The position numbers and the translations under genes were made by a program. From Sceloporus undulatus (lineage: Eukaryota > Chordata > Lepidosauria > Squamata > Phrynosomatidae), in NCBI RefSeq assembly GCF_019175285.1, contig NC_056526.1:13416920-13480919 (forward strand): a stretch of 64,000 nt of DNA, in the 5' to 3' direction. Below are positions 1 to 10,815 of the stretch, piece after piece. The notes beneath the pieces were generated by a model. The model saw only the letters and a program-made list of their open reading frames with translations, was not told the origin of the DNA and did not search any database. The stretch's first letter is position 1, and the number at the start of each line of letters is the position of its first letter.

Positions 1-210
1 ACTTTGGTTCTCTGGGTATGTTGGACTTGAATTCCCAGAATCCCCAGCCACCTTGTCCAACAGTCAAGAATTCTGACACCTAATGCTCCAACAACCATCT
101 GGAGGACCAAAGTTTGGAAACCACTGTAAAATTAAATCAATCCGAATGGATTTCAGGAAGTATCAGTTCAGTTTTACAATGTTTAGTAGGCTGGGAAGCA
201 ATACAGACAT
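1..210. other. unassigned sequence
   Basis: The first 60 bases carry a fragment of the common squamate motif aattcccagaatccccagcc seen in short inverted-repeat elements. Nothing else is recognised. Confidence 0.4.
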
Positions 211-415
211 TGTTGTTCTTGTGTGCCTTCAAGTCATTTCCAACTCATGGCAACCCTAAGATGAACGTTTTCTTGACAAGATTTGTTCAGAAGGGGTTTG
301 CCATTGCCATCCTCTAAGGCTGAGAGCATGTGACTTGCCCAAGGTCTTTCCCAGTGGGTTTATATGGCCGAGTTGGAATTCGAACCCCGGTCTCCAGAGT
401 CATAGTCCAACATTC
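211..415 (-). mobile_element. Sauria/ACA-type SINE
   Basis: tRNA-derived SINE in minus orientation. The 3' tail end (ttgtgtgccttcaagtcatt) comes first and the tRNA-like head (ggtctccagagtcatagtcc) last. The B-box-like gttcgaatcc motif is visible as ggaattcgaacc. The tail matches the BovB LINE end, the known partner for retroposition. Confidence 0.85.
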
Positions 416-2149
416 AAAAATACAGAAATAATTAAAAGTACATAATTTTTTTTAAAAAAATAACTTGATAAGTGTCTTCCTTTATTTTATTTCATTTCAT
501 TTAGAAAGACTGGGGGCCAGGTGTTAGAGACCTGCATGTAACCAGCATAATTCTGTTCACTGATAAACTTGCAGCAGCTGGAAAAGTGGAATGATAGAGG
601 ATTAATCAGGACTATTCCTGCCACAGGAAGACAGATGGAGAGTATGCAGTTGCCTAAAACTAGTTTAAATTCTTTCTTTCTTCTTCTTTTCTAGCATTAG
701 ATGTTATAGAGATTAGATTAGATGGTACAGAGATAGACCTTGAAACCTCTCATGTTTTGCATAAACCTCTCAATGCTTGGATCAAAGGCTTGTTTTCCAA
801 AATTAAAACAACTCTTGCATTCATTGTCCTCATGGCTATCACATCCTAGTGTCATTTCCTTCAGAACTGCTGGAAGGAAGCCATTTCCACTCTTCTGATC
901 CTGGAAACAGAGCCGCCAAGTGTCTGTTGTTGACCTGTTTGTCACATCCAGCATTAATTAGTTTGCTTAACAATTGCAGTGTTTGCCAGGGCGACAACAG
1001 GGGCAAACACAATAACTATATTAAAGTAGTTAGCTGAATGCAGTTGACGTATATAAATCATGTTTCAAACAGGTTGTTCATTCTTTGTGTTGTATGTGGC
1101 TTACAAGAACACACTCTCTCAGCCCCATTCAAACCATCTAATTCTACAAATTCAGGAACTGGTTTTTATCTTTTTAGGCATATGTTTTTAATTACTGTAA
1201 AATCATAAATAGTTTGGTTTGCCTTTGTGTATTTTTAGCTAAATTGTACTTGTGTTAAACTGTAAGCTGCCTTGAATCCCAATTTTGAGGAAAACACAGG
1301 GGATAAGTAAAGTTAATAATATTTATAACAACAACATTAACTGAACAATAATAAAATATTAAGGATATGAATTCTCTGGCAGCTCTTCCCTTGCTGGGTC
1401 CAATAATAGGGTGATATCAACAAAATAGGTAAGGGACTATATTTAACAGGAAGGACATTAGACTGGAAAAAGAGCACGCAAACTATTGCATCCCACCGAA
1501 TTCTTCATCAGACACAGTAGGCTTCATGAGGCACAGTATATATTTACTCCAAAGTTTTGGAGTAAGCATATATAGAACAAGAAATATGCAGAAACATTAC
1601 TGGGGTAGTGCAGGGTGTGTGCCCCACAACAGGTGACACCTTAGAGGGGGGTGTCCGGTGTGGAATGTACTGCCACACCTCTCCAGAGGTAGACTAGGAC
1701 TCCCAGAGACTGAAGATCCTGGGAAGGATCTGGTGCATATCTCTAGAGGGAGCAAGAAACCCATTTGTCATGCTGTCAGCGTGCCACAGTGAACTTCTGG
1801 AGGCCTCACACATCACTGAATCTCATTTGGACCCCTTTGGGACTTGTAAACAGGGCAAGTAGACTAGAACAACCCGGGATATAGAAGTCCCTTCATGTGC
1901 CCTGGTCCACCAGCTATCAGTGACGAATAGACCAGAGCCTTTCTCTTCTATAGTGACCCAATCTACTCTTGAAGGACCATTGGACTGACAACTCTGAGCT
2001 TGGAGGCTGACAGCATAAGTTACTGGACTGGGTTGACACCAACCCTAGTGATGCCACTGGGAACACAAAATTCTGCCTACTACTTTCTATCTAGCTCAGT
2101 ACTGTCTGCTCCTATTGGCAGTTATTTCCCATGGTCATTGGAAGGAGCC
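416..2149. other. intergenic, mostly unassigned
   Basis: No gene seen. A short repeat tail (gtaagctgccttgaatccc) lies at 1261-1320, followed by AT-rich sequence. 1590-2130 has the texture of an old interspersed repeat (gtgccccacaacaggtgaca), but I cannot place it in a family. Confidence 0.5.
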
Positions 2150-2285
2150 TGCTGTTGTTGTTGTTGCACTCCTCCAAGTCAGTCAGTTTCCATGGTCAAA
2201 TGAGTATTCGATCCCTGGCCTCCAGAGTTATTTGTCCAATGCTCAAACAACAGCACCACACTGGCTCCTTGGAGCCTGCTACCTG
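2150..2285 (-). mobile_element. degraded Sauria-type SINE fragment
   Basis: Contains the tail (tgttgttgttgttgcactcc) and then, after an internal deletion, the head region (tcgatccctggcctccagag and cacactggctcc). Followed at about 2295-2360 by a second tRNA-like fragment (gggtttgaacctaagac ... taccactgagctc). Confidence 0.65.
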
Positions 2286-2511
2286 TTCTTTTTAACTGGA
2301 AATGCTGGGGTTTGAACCTAAGACTTTCTGGTAGGTATTTTACCACTGAGCTCTAGTCCTCTTTCTGTATGCTCTCCATTGGAAATAGAACAAACATGTG
2401 ATGACTTGATTTCCATGGGAGCTAATATCCACTACTTTCAGAGGAACTGGGGTCAAATGCTCAATGAAAACAAAGAGAACCAAATGATAAATAATTAGCT
2501 CTTTCAATGGG

Positions 2512-2925
2512 AGTTGTTGTGTGCCTTCAAGTCATTTCTAACTTATGACGGGTTTTCTTGGCAAGATTTGCTCATAGGAGGTCTGTCATTGCTTTCCCCT
2601 GAGGTTGGGAACATGTGAGGTCCATAGAATCATAGAGTTGGAAGAGACCGCAAGGGCCATCCAGTCCAGCTCCCTGCCATGCAAGAACTCTCAATCAAAG
2701 CATCCCAGACAGATGGCCATCCAGTCTCTGTTTAAAGACCTCTAAGAAGGGAGACTCCACTACACTCCGAGGAAGGAGTGTGTTCCACGGTCAAACAGCC
2801 CTTACTGTCAGGAAGTTCTTCCTAATGTTGAGGTGGAATCTCTTCTCCTGTAGCTTGCATCCATTGTTCCGGGTCCTGTTCTCTGTGACATGCCCAAGGT
2901 AACTCAAGGGTTTTCAGGGCTCATT
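2512..2925 (-). mobile_element. Sauria-type SINE split by a CR1 end
   Basis: SINE tail half at about 2512-2625 (ttgtgtgccttcaagtcatt). The sequence resumes at about 2886 with acatgcccaaggtaactc, the expected continuation. The CR1 piece between is the later insertion. Confidence 0.7.
2626..2882 (-). mobile_element. CR1 LINE 3' end, 5'-truncated
   Basis: Starts with the inverted CR1 terminal repeat atagaatcatagagttggaa and continues with the inverted last codons and 3' UTR of CR1. About 257 bp, the usual length of a truncated CR1 copy. Inserted in a SINE. Confidence 0.85.
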
Positions 2926-4380
2926 TTCAATCAGAGTTATCCTCCACTAATTTTAGCCGGTTTGGACAGACTGTTCTGTATAGGCAGCAGTATTTTGCAT
3001 GGCAGGAAAAGCTATAGGTCAAGGTGGATGGTTGCAAAAAGGGACAGGTCCACATAAAATTTTGCAAATGCACTGTAAGGAGATATTTAGTAAGAATTAA
3101 TATAATTTGGGAGGAGACAGAAAGCTGAGACATCCCACCAGTCCTGCTGAAACACTATTTACTTTTCCTCTCTCTCTTTTTATTTTCTGTCATGTCTTTT
3201 TTAGATTATAAGTTTCTAGGCAGGGACTGACTTGTTTTATGGTTTTTATATAAGCCTTTTTGGGTGACAAGCAGGATAAAAATGTTATAAACAAACAAAC
3301 AATGCATTTCATCACAATAATAGGATTTATTTATATGCAGCCCAATCTCTGGGAATCCAGGCGGAGACTCTATCCCACTGACCTGTATATGCACTTCTTA
3401 GCCTGTCATTCAGTGCAAACTATTGATGGGGAACATCAAAGCCTCTGCATTGCCTTCTTAAGTAAGGTTTTTCATATTTAAAATGGACTCAGAATGAAGC
3501 TGAAGCATGGCTTCAAATCAACATTGACAGGTTTTCAAAAGAGCAATAAAAGACAGTTGAAATTCCTGACATGCAGGGTTGGCAGTCAGGAAGCTGGTAT
3601 TTAAAAGTTTGTTTTAGAAAGCTATTAAAATATTTGTGCCCCTACACAACAAAACAAAGTGTTTCAATAAGCTTTTTAAACAGAACTAACTTATGAACAT
3701 GTGAGGTGAAACAATCAGGTCAGGTAAGCCTTGAATAAGTAAATGCAAACATTGTGAAACTTCTAGACATAACCTGAAAGCTTCTTCCAAAATGTATTCA
3801 TGGATAAGTTTTTTTTTTCACCCTGCCTCTACTTTTCTTACGATTTCCTTTTTGGTCTATAAATCTATGCTTTTACACAGTGAGAGGAGCTGGTGATGCA
3901 GGTTTCTCTGCTCTTCTCATTTCTCTCTGTTTGGCTTTTCACAGTTGTTCAGTAAGCGATTCTGGAGGCAGCTGCTTTTTACCTTGCCTATTGTCAGTAG
4001 GTACACACTCATGGTTACAATGGAACCAGTTGGAGCAGAACGCCATTCTTTATGAGCTCACATTTTATTATTTACTGCAGATGTGCTGATGTAACCAAAC
4101 ACCAAAAGTCTGTTTGTCAAGCCCTCCTTCACTATCCTTCCAGTGCCAATACTGCTACAAAGCTTCCAGCTAGACAGAAAATGAGATGGGCACAAAAAGC
4201 TCAAATATATCTTGTTTGTTTGTCCCTGGCTGCTAGTTGTAAGATTATTTTTAGTTGATACTGGAGAGTATGAATTAATTAATTTAGTGGGGAGGGGATG
4301 TAGGTCAGATTAACACAGAGAATCTTGTCCAAAATACCAAATAATTTCAGTTAACCTAGCCATGTATTTCATTGTAAAAT
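2926..4380. other. intergenic, mostly unique
   Basis: A retroelement tail (gattataagtttctaggcag ... ggataaaaatgttataaa) lies at about 3203-3300. The rest shows no recognisable gene or repeat; open frames are short and unlike any family I know. Confidence 0.5.
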
Positions 4381-4625
4381 TACCGTATTTTTCACATTTA
4401 TAAAATACAAGATGCAGACCTTTATGAAGGGCCCACACTCAAGAATACAGGATTTTCTTTTAGCATCTCATTCAACCTTTATACAAGGAAAAGCTTTCCA
4501 GCCCTCAAATAGGGGACATCCCTTATAATAAGGGACCCTTGGCAGCCCTATAAGAGGCTAGCTTCCTAGCCCTCAAAGAAGAGACACTCCTTACAATAAG
4601 AGGCATCTGGCAGCCTTACTTCAAA
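4381..4625. mobile_element. short DNA-transposon-like repeat fragment
   Basis: Begins taccgtatttttcacattta, the start of a widespread vertebrate non-autonomous element. Internally there are repeated pieces (cagccctcaaa, ggggacatcccttataa). No clear right end found. Confidence 0.4.
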
Positions 4626-4764
4626 AAAACCCAGACAACCCAGTGCAGATTCTCAAACACCCCCAAAAACATATACTATGCACATCACAATCTATGCAAA
4701 TACGCAATGTATAGAAGTTGTAACAGCAGCAATGACATTTGCTAAAAGGATTTTGAAGCTTTAG

Positions 4765-4935
4765 GAGCTAGTGTGGTATAGTGTTTGACTAGGACTCAAG
4801 GAGACCAGGATTCAAATCCCCTGCTTAGCCATAGAAACCTACTCGGTGGCTTTGGACATATCCTACTCTCTCAGAGCCTAAGAGGAAGACTATGTCAAGA
4901 GAGCTGATGAAAGCACACAACCACCACCAAAAATA
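4765..4935 (+). mobile_element. Sauria/ACA-type SINE
   Basis: Head ggagctagtgtggtatagtg, then gactaggactcaaggagacc and the gattcaaatcc B-box region, ending in a degraded body with an ACCACC tail. Plus orientation. Confidence 0.75.
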
Positions 4936-5959
4936 TCTTAAAATACTGTCCACATAGCATCTGTTTCTACCTCACAGATTTGCATGGACAGCTATGGGCT
5001 TCAAGCATATAGCTCATGCTTACAGCATAGATTCACATCCACCTCCTGAGCAGATAGTTGGCACCAGGTTACTGGGGCAGTCGGAAAGGATCTTCAGTAT
5101 ACTTTGCATGCTTAAGATCTCAAGTTCAGTCTCCAACATCTTCAGGTACAGCTGGAATGAGATCATAAAGCAGTAATCTGAAGGCACAGTTCTAGCAGAT
5201 ATGATAAGTAAACGTAAAAGGTGGTAAAACTTTTTGTACTGGCTGTGTTATTCGCAGAAGACTATGGGCAAGATTTATGTTCATTCCCTGCTTGGCGGCT
5301 CCTGCAGGGTGGACTCAAACACACTGGCTATTCCCAGATGCCGTGCCAGGAGGCATACTTCAAATACCAGCTAATGCTGTTCCATACACCATAATGATGC
5401 CACCAGTGGGTTAATTTGATTGCTTTGGGAAGGGTGGCCATAAACTAAGAGGATTGGCAGGGTTTATTTCAGCAATAACTCGACAGAAAGTTTGAAAGGG
5501 TAGCTGCTTCTAAGCCTGCTTTGCCATGACCCCTGTCATTATGCACCTGTGTTAAGAGAACAAGTATATGTCTTTAAAGTTGATTTTACTTGTTAGATCT
5601 GTAGCTGAGCTTTCCTAGAAATCAGTGGTTGGCAAACTGTGGCTCAAGGGCTGCACAAATCTCCCCAGGATCCTCTCAAGCCCCTGAACTCTGGGGGGGA
5701 AATGTTTTGCTCAAAAAATGGCAAATCACTGCCCTACCCTCCAACAGCTTACAGTAGTACAATTTCTCATTTAAATAATTGTATGTCCCCCTCCTGCCCC
5801 CAGCAACCTATTTTAAATGAAAGTTGTTTAAAAAATGTAAACCAGAAGTGACAATCCAGTAATATCTGTGATCCTCATCACCATTTCTATCCTCACAATC
5901 CTAGGAGCAGTAGAAAACAATCTTGATTCATCTTCTACCATCCCTTCAGATATTTAAAG
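4936..5959. other. intergenic, mostly unassigned
   Basis: About 5625-5720 resembles an old hAT-type end (agtggttggcaaactgtggc). Nothing else recognised. Confidence 0.4.
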
Positions 5960-5961
5960 AT

Positions 5962-6200
5962 GTTGTCATGTTAGCATAGTGTAAGTCTGAGGGCTGGGTG
6001 AGGATAGGAGACCAGGATTTGTGTCTCCACTTGGCCATGGAAAATGTAACCTTGAGCAACCTATATCCTTCTTAGCCTCAAGGAGGGTAATACTGTAGTA
6101 AATTTCCTCTGAACAAACTCCTGCCAAGGAAACCCCACGATAGAGTTGTCTTAGGATAGTCATAAGTCAGAATGTCTTGAAGGCACACAACAACAACAAT
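5962..6200 (+). mobile_element. Sauria/ACA-type SINE
   Basis: Full-length but diverged, from the catgttagcatagtgtaag head to the gaaggcacacaacaacaaca tail. The left end of the Penelope-like element abuts its CAA tail. Confidence 0.8.
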
Positions 6201-6271
6201 AGTTTTTTGTGGGTTTTCTCGGGCTATGTGGCCATGTTCCAGAAAAGTTTCTTCCTGATGTTTCGCCAGCA
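6201..6271 (-). repeat. inverted terminal copy of the Penelope-like pLTR
   Basis: Reads as the reverse complement of about 8349-8413 (shared core agaaaagtttcttcctga in this orientation). Inverted end copies are a known oddity of Penelope-like insertions. Confidence 0.85.
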
Positions 6272-8323
6272 AAACTCCTCAATTCAGCCAACCACAAGAC
6301 AAAGTTTGTGCAAATCTGAGGCTCTCCCACCAAGACTCTATGGACTTCCCAAGATCCACATGGATTCCATTCCACTCCAACCCATAGTGAGTGCCATTGG
6401 ATCCCCCACATATGACTTGGGCAAGTTTCTGGCCACACAATTACAAACCCATATAGGGCAGACCCCCCCACTACATTAAGGACTCAGCTCACTTCATAAT
6501 AATAATAGGAATAATATTTATTTATACCCCGCTCTTCAGCCAAAGCTATCAGAGCAGCTTACAATTTGTAAATTAGACATAGGAAAAATCAAGAACCTGG
6601 AACTAAAACCTGGAGACATTTTAATCAGCTTTGATGTGGTCTCCCTGTTCACCAAAGTCCCCATAATGGACACCATGACACTCATCAAACAGATTTTTCC
6701 AGAAGACATCACAGCCCTGTTCAAACATTGCCTCACCACAAGCTATATCCAGTGGGACAATGGATTCTACGAACAGAGAGATGGAGTAGCAATGGGAAGC
6801 CCTCTAAGCCCGGTAATAGCAAACTTTTACATGGAACACGTTGAAAAGCAAGCCCTGGAAACAGCACCAAAAAAGCCCACAACTTGGTTCTGATACGTGG
6901 ATGACAATTTCACCATCTGGAGCCATGGAGAAGAAGACCGGGCTGTACTCCTGAACCATCTGAACAACATCCACCCCAACATCCAATTTACTATGGAAAA
7001 AGAAAAGGAAGGAACACTGCCATTTTTGGATGTCCTAGCCATCTGCAAACCTAACCTACATTTGGGTCACACAGTATACCGAAAACCCACACATACAGAC
7101 CAATACCTGCACAAGAACTCCAGCCATCACCCAGGACAAAAAAGAAGCACAATGAAAACACTAGTAGACCGAGCAAAACGCATCTGCAAACCCCACTTCT
7201 TGGAAGATGAACTGAAGCACTTGGGACTGGGCTCTACAGGCCAATGGTTATTCCAGCTAAGACATCAGAAGGGCTGCCAGGCCCAGGAAAACCCAGAGAA
7301 GTGAAAACAAGCAGCCACCCAAAGGGAAGGTATTTTTACCATACATCAACGGAGTCACAGACAGAATAGGCAAAGTGGTGAGGAAGAACAACCTTCAAAT
7401 GGTTTACAAACCGACGAAGAAAATCCAGCAAATGCTTCGCTCAACCAAGGACCAGAGAGACCCTCTCACAGCCCCAGGAGTTTACCACATACCATGCAGC
7501 TGCGGACAAGTCTACATAGGGACCACCAAACACAGTGTGCAAACCAGAATCAAGGAACACAAGAGGCACTGCAGACTGGGCCAGCCAGAAAAATCGGCAG
7601 TAGCAGAACATGCCACAAACCATCCTGGGCATAAAATACTATTTGAAAACACTGAAGTTCCAGACCATGCCAACCACTACCATGTCACGATGCACAGGGA
7701 AGCCACTGAGATCCACAAACACCTGGACAATTTCAACCGGAAAGAAGAAACCCTTAAAGTGAACAAAATTTGGCTACCAGTCCTGAGGAATAGCAAAATT
7801 AGGACTCAGCAAATGCAAATGGGAAACTATTCAGAGTCAGGGGCTTTCCCAGCAGATAATGATCACCAATTAGCAGACATTGGCCCGTTACAGACCACCC
7901 AAAAGGGGCGGTCTTGGGCCGCTGCCGGTTGCAGCGTGAAGGAGCTGCAGCAGCCAAACCGCGTGACTCCTCTGCGCTGCCAAAGCACGCACTCGCGACG
8001 TCTCTTCCAGGTTGGGATGTGCGGACGCAGAGTGTCCGCTACGCCAAGATGGTGGTGCCCATCTGTATAGGGCGCCGCCATTTTGAAATATTGATTATGC
8101 GCGAGGGGGATGGTGTGTCCGGAAGCGCCGCCCCTCGCGCATAATCGCAGTGCGATGACGGCGCCTCTTGCACCCGTCTGTAACGCGCCATAAATCCTCT
8201 TTTGCATTAGCCTCCCATCCTGAGGCCGGCCATCAGCACAGAACAATACACATGCAAATCACTCCTGCATTCCCAGGCTCACACAGTATATATACACCCA
8301 ACTTTTTCCAGGCAAAGTATTCT

Positions 8324-8355
8324 CTGAAGATGCCAGCCACAGATGCTGGCGAAAC
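8324..8355 (+). ncRNA. hammerhead ribozyme motif of the Penelope-like element
   Basis: Core CTGAAGA at 8324-8330 (CUGANGA consensus). Helix II is GCCAGC (8332-8337) paired with GCTGGC (8345-8350) around a 7-nt loop. GAAAC follows at 8351-8355. Hammerheads in the pLTRs of Penelope-like elements are established. Sequence around the cleavage site is diverged, so activity is uncertain. Confidence 0.75.
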
Positions 8356-8472
8356 CTCAGGAAGAAACTTTTCTGGAACATGGCCACATAGCCTGAAAAA
8401 CCCACAAAAAACTATGGATGCCAGCCATGAAAGCCTTTGACTTTACAACAACAACAATCATGTTACCTTGTT

Positions 8473-9055
8473 TAAATACCCTGAAGATACCATCTCATTT
8501 TCGAAGCTAAGCTAGACCAGTCCTGATCTGGATAGTATGCTTGTACTCCACATTTGCAGCTTTGATTTTTGCGGATTTGATTGTTCACAGATTTTATGAA
8601 TATGTTCTCTCTAGGAATATCTAGGTCCTACAGCACAACTCTATGGTCAACTTTAACAAAAAGTCAAACTGAAGGACCTAGAAATTTCTAGAGAGAACAC
8701 TCCACTAGGCATTTGTGGCTCCTCCAGTGCAATTCTATGGTCAATGTCTGGCAGATGTTGAGAATAGAGTGGCACTGGATGACCAAGAGATTCCTAGAGA
8801 GGTGTTATCTCAGGTAAAAACATAGTGTTTTTGTTATTTAAGGTTTTTCCACATTCATGAGGTTCCTGTGCCCCTAAACCCAGCAAATGTGGAGGGATGA
8901 GCGTACTTGCAAAGGAGACCCCAAAGGAAGACGAGCTGTTGTAGGCTATATTCAGAAGAAGGCAACAGCAAGTCACCTCTGAATATTTCTTGCCTAAGAG
9001 AACTTATGAAATTCCATTAGTCAACAAGTGATTTGAAAGCACATACTGTACTTTA
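8473..9055 (+). mobile_element. 5S rRNA-derived SINE split by a short DNA element
   Basis: 8473-8550 matches 5S rRNA around cattttcgaagctaagctag and gatctggatagtatgcttg. After an insertion (about 8551-8910) the 5S part resumes (acttgcaaaggagaccccaa). It then enters the Sauria-like body (caacagcaagtcacctctga, ttgcctaagagaac) and tail (agtcaacaagtgatttgaaa). A 5S head with Sauria tail is a known lizard SINE type. Confidence 0.8.
8551..8907. mobile_element. short inverted-repeat DNA element inside the 5S SINE
   Basis: Ends CTCCACATTTGC and GCAAATGTGGAG are perfect inverses. It interrupts the 5S-like sequence at a TA. No coding capacity. Internal pieces repeat in inverted form (ctctctaggaatatctaggt against aatttctagagagaac). 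Confidence 0.7.
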
Positions 9056-9104
9056 TCATCTTACCCCACAAGTCTTTTCCAAGAGAAGCATACCCAACTC
9101 CCTA

Positions 9105-9262
9105 AGATGTTTCCCACAAAGCTAGCTTCCAGATCTTTTATCATCTTGGTCACCCTCCTCTGGACACTTTCCAGCTTGTTGATATTCTTGGTTCCCAAAA
9201 CTATGCATAGCATTCTGACTAAAGTGGATGAAAATCACACACACTGAAGTTCCAATTCACTC
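9105..9262 (-). mobile_element. CR1 LINE fragment
   Basis: Contains the inverted CR1 stretch cctcctctggacactttcca, a widely conserved piece of the CR1 3' region. Short and diverged. Confidence 0.7.
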
Positions 9263-9635
9263 ATTTCTGTAAAATAAATAAATGGAGGGGATGGGAGAGG
9301 AGACTCCAGAGGCCAAAGTCACCATATGTGTCCCACATCATTTTTACCTCTGGTTTAAACCAACAGGAAACATGGGGGCTTTGTACACTTAACCAGAGAT
9401 ATTGGGGATTGAATCTAGAGCTTTTTGCATGCCACGCAAGTGAGCTACCAGTGAGCTACAGCCCTTCCACTAAGCCACTTGGTAAGTCTCCTGAATTCTT
9501 GATGATGTGGTATCTTTTTTCTTTTTAAAATAAATTTTATATATATTGCATATTTGCTAATTAGCTTACTTGCTAATTAGCTTACTTGCTGTTCACCGCT
9601 ATGATCTTTGGAATAGTGGTATATAAATAAAACAA

Positions 9636-9666
<31 letters not shown>

Positions 9667-9956
9667 TAAAATAGTACCTGTTGCTCTAGAAAGAAAGGGC
9701 AGAAAGAAGAACAACTTTATCTAAAGGTGCATCTACATCCAAAGTGTACAAACTACATACCACCAAAGAGGAAGCAACCCTAAGACAACCCCCCCCCCAA
9801 AAAAAAAAAAATCAGAAAAACAGATTAGACTGAATGTCTGCTTGACAGAAAAGGAGAAGTCATACATCCAGGCTACCCAACAGTCCAGCTCAGGCCAAGG
9901 CAATCAGTTGCAGAGTAGAAAGGAAGAAAGAAAACAGGGCTCGTGTCTCTTTCTGT
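9263..9956. other. intergenic with repeat fragments
   Basis: A tRNA-like SINE fragment at about 9385-9470 (ttttgcatgccacgcaagtg). A retroelement tail with a TTA microsatellite at about 9575-9665 (gtggtatataaataaaacaa). The rest is unassigned. Confidence 0.5.
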
Positions 9957-10037
9957 GTGTGCCTGCCTTCAGGCCACCTGTTTGACTTATGGCGCCCCCA
10001 TGAATTTCATAGCTTTCTTAGGCACAGAATACTCACA
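9957..10037 (-). mobile_element. SINE tail fragment (5S/Sauria type)
   Basis: Minus orientation: tgtgcctgccttcaggccac, tgacttatggcgcccccatg, tttcttaggcacagaatact. Matches the body of the 5S SINE at 8.9-9.05 kb. Confidence 0.65.
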
Positions 10038-10217
10038 TGTGCTTTCCTCCTGTACTATCTAGTATATGTACAGAAGGGAAAATTTCAGCAGACATGAAGC
10101 ATTCACCTGTTTAAAGAGTATCAATTCTGGCCACCCTTGCTATGGATGTCCTTCCATGGAACTACATAGGTAGTCCCACTGGCCTTGTGAAGATGTAGCA
10201 CTAAATTTTAGCACCTA

Positions 10218-10436
10218 CAGTCGGCCCTTCTTATACACGGATTTTTTATACACGGATTCAAGCATACACGGTTTGAAATTGTCCCAAAAAAGTATACATT
10301 TACCTTGATTTTTCATTTTTTATAAGGGACACCATTTTTCTATGTCATTATATTTAATGGGACTTGAGCATACACAGATTTTGTTATACACGGGGGATCT
10401 TGGAACCAAACCCCAGCGTATAACAAGGGTCCACTG
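10218..10436. mobile_element. pogo/Tigger-like MITE with TA target duplication
   Basis: Ends CAGTCGGCCCTTCTTATACA and TATAACAAGGGTCCACTG, flanked by TA on both sides (10216-10217, 10437-10438). The sub-terminal motif atacacggatt recurs inverted. 219 bp, non-coding. CAG...CTG ends with TA duplication are typical of pogo/Tigger elements. Confidence 0.85.
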
Positions 10437-10494
10437 TATATGACTGAGCTTTTCCCTCCTTATCCCAACAACAAAAATTTCAGAACCTTTCACT

Positions 10495-10815
10495 TCCATA
10501 TTTAAGTAACCATGGTTTAGAATTATGTTTTAAGGGTAAATTAACCTTGGTTAACCTTGATTATTGAAAGAAGCCAGCTTCATCACAAACCATGGTCTAA
10601 ATTTTGTGTTTGCAGTAAACCATAGTGAAATACAGTCACAGTTTGCCTGGGAAAACAGAAGGCGTAATTGTTCAGCACCTTCTCGTAGTTATGCCTGAAA
10701 AGGAAAGGTGTAAGAGAGAGCAAACAAACCAAATCTCACCTAGCCTCATTCACATATCATTAAATCATAGTTTAGCATTAGATCCAGACAAGGCCACTGT
10801 GTGTGAATCTGGACC
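10495..10815. repeat. AACCATGG-rich interspersed repeat
   Basis: Repeated short motifs (aaccatggtttaga, aaccatggtctaaa, aaccatagtgaaat, aatcatagtttagcat) suggest a degraded short element. No ends found. Confidence 0.4.

Larger units (their letters stand above)
6201..8450 (+). mobile_element. Penelope-like retroelement, broken
   Basis: Parts in order: inverted copy of the terminal region at 6201-6271; reverse-transcriptase segments at about 6297-7300 (LYGLPKIH, GVAMGSPLSPVIANFYME, YVDD, FLDV and YRKPTHTDQYL are typical Penelope motifs); a GIY-YIG endonuclease at about 7465-7690 (GVYHIPCSCGQVYIG followed by R..EHK); a 3' segment; then a terminal pLTR-like region with a hammerhead ribozyme at 8290-8445. 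It is interrupted several times in frame and holds a small foreign repeat at about 6495-6570, so it is not active. Penelope elements encode no capsid. Family is certain from domain combination; clade within Penelope is not. Confidence 0.92.

Noticed and set aside
8473-8550. Functional 5S rRNA gene
   Set aside because: Diverged from 5S, split by an insertion and joined to a SINE body. It is a SINE head.
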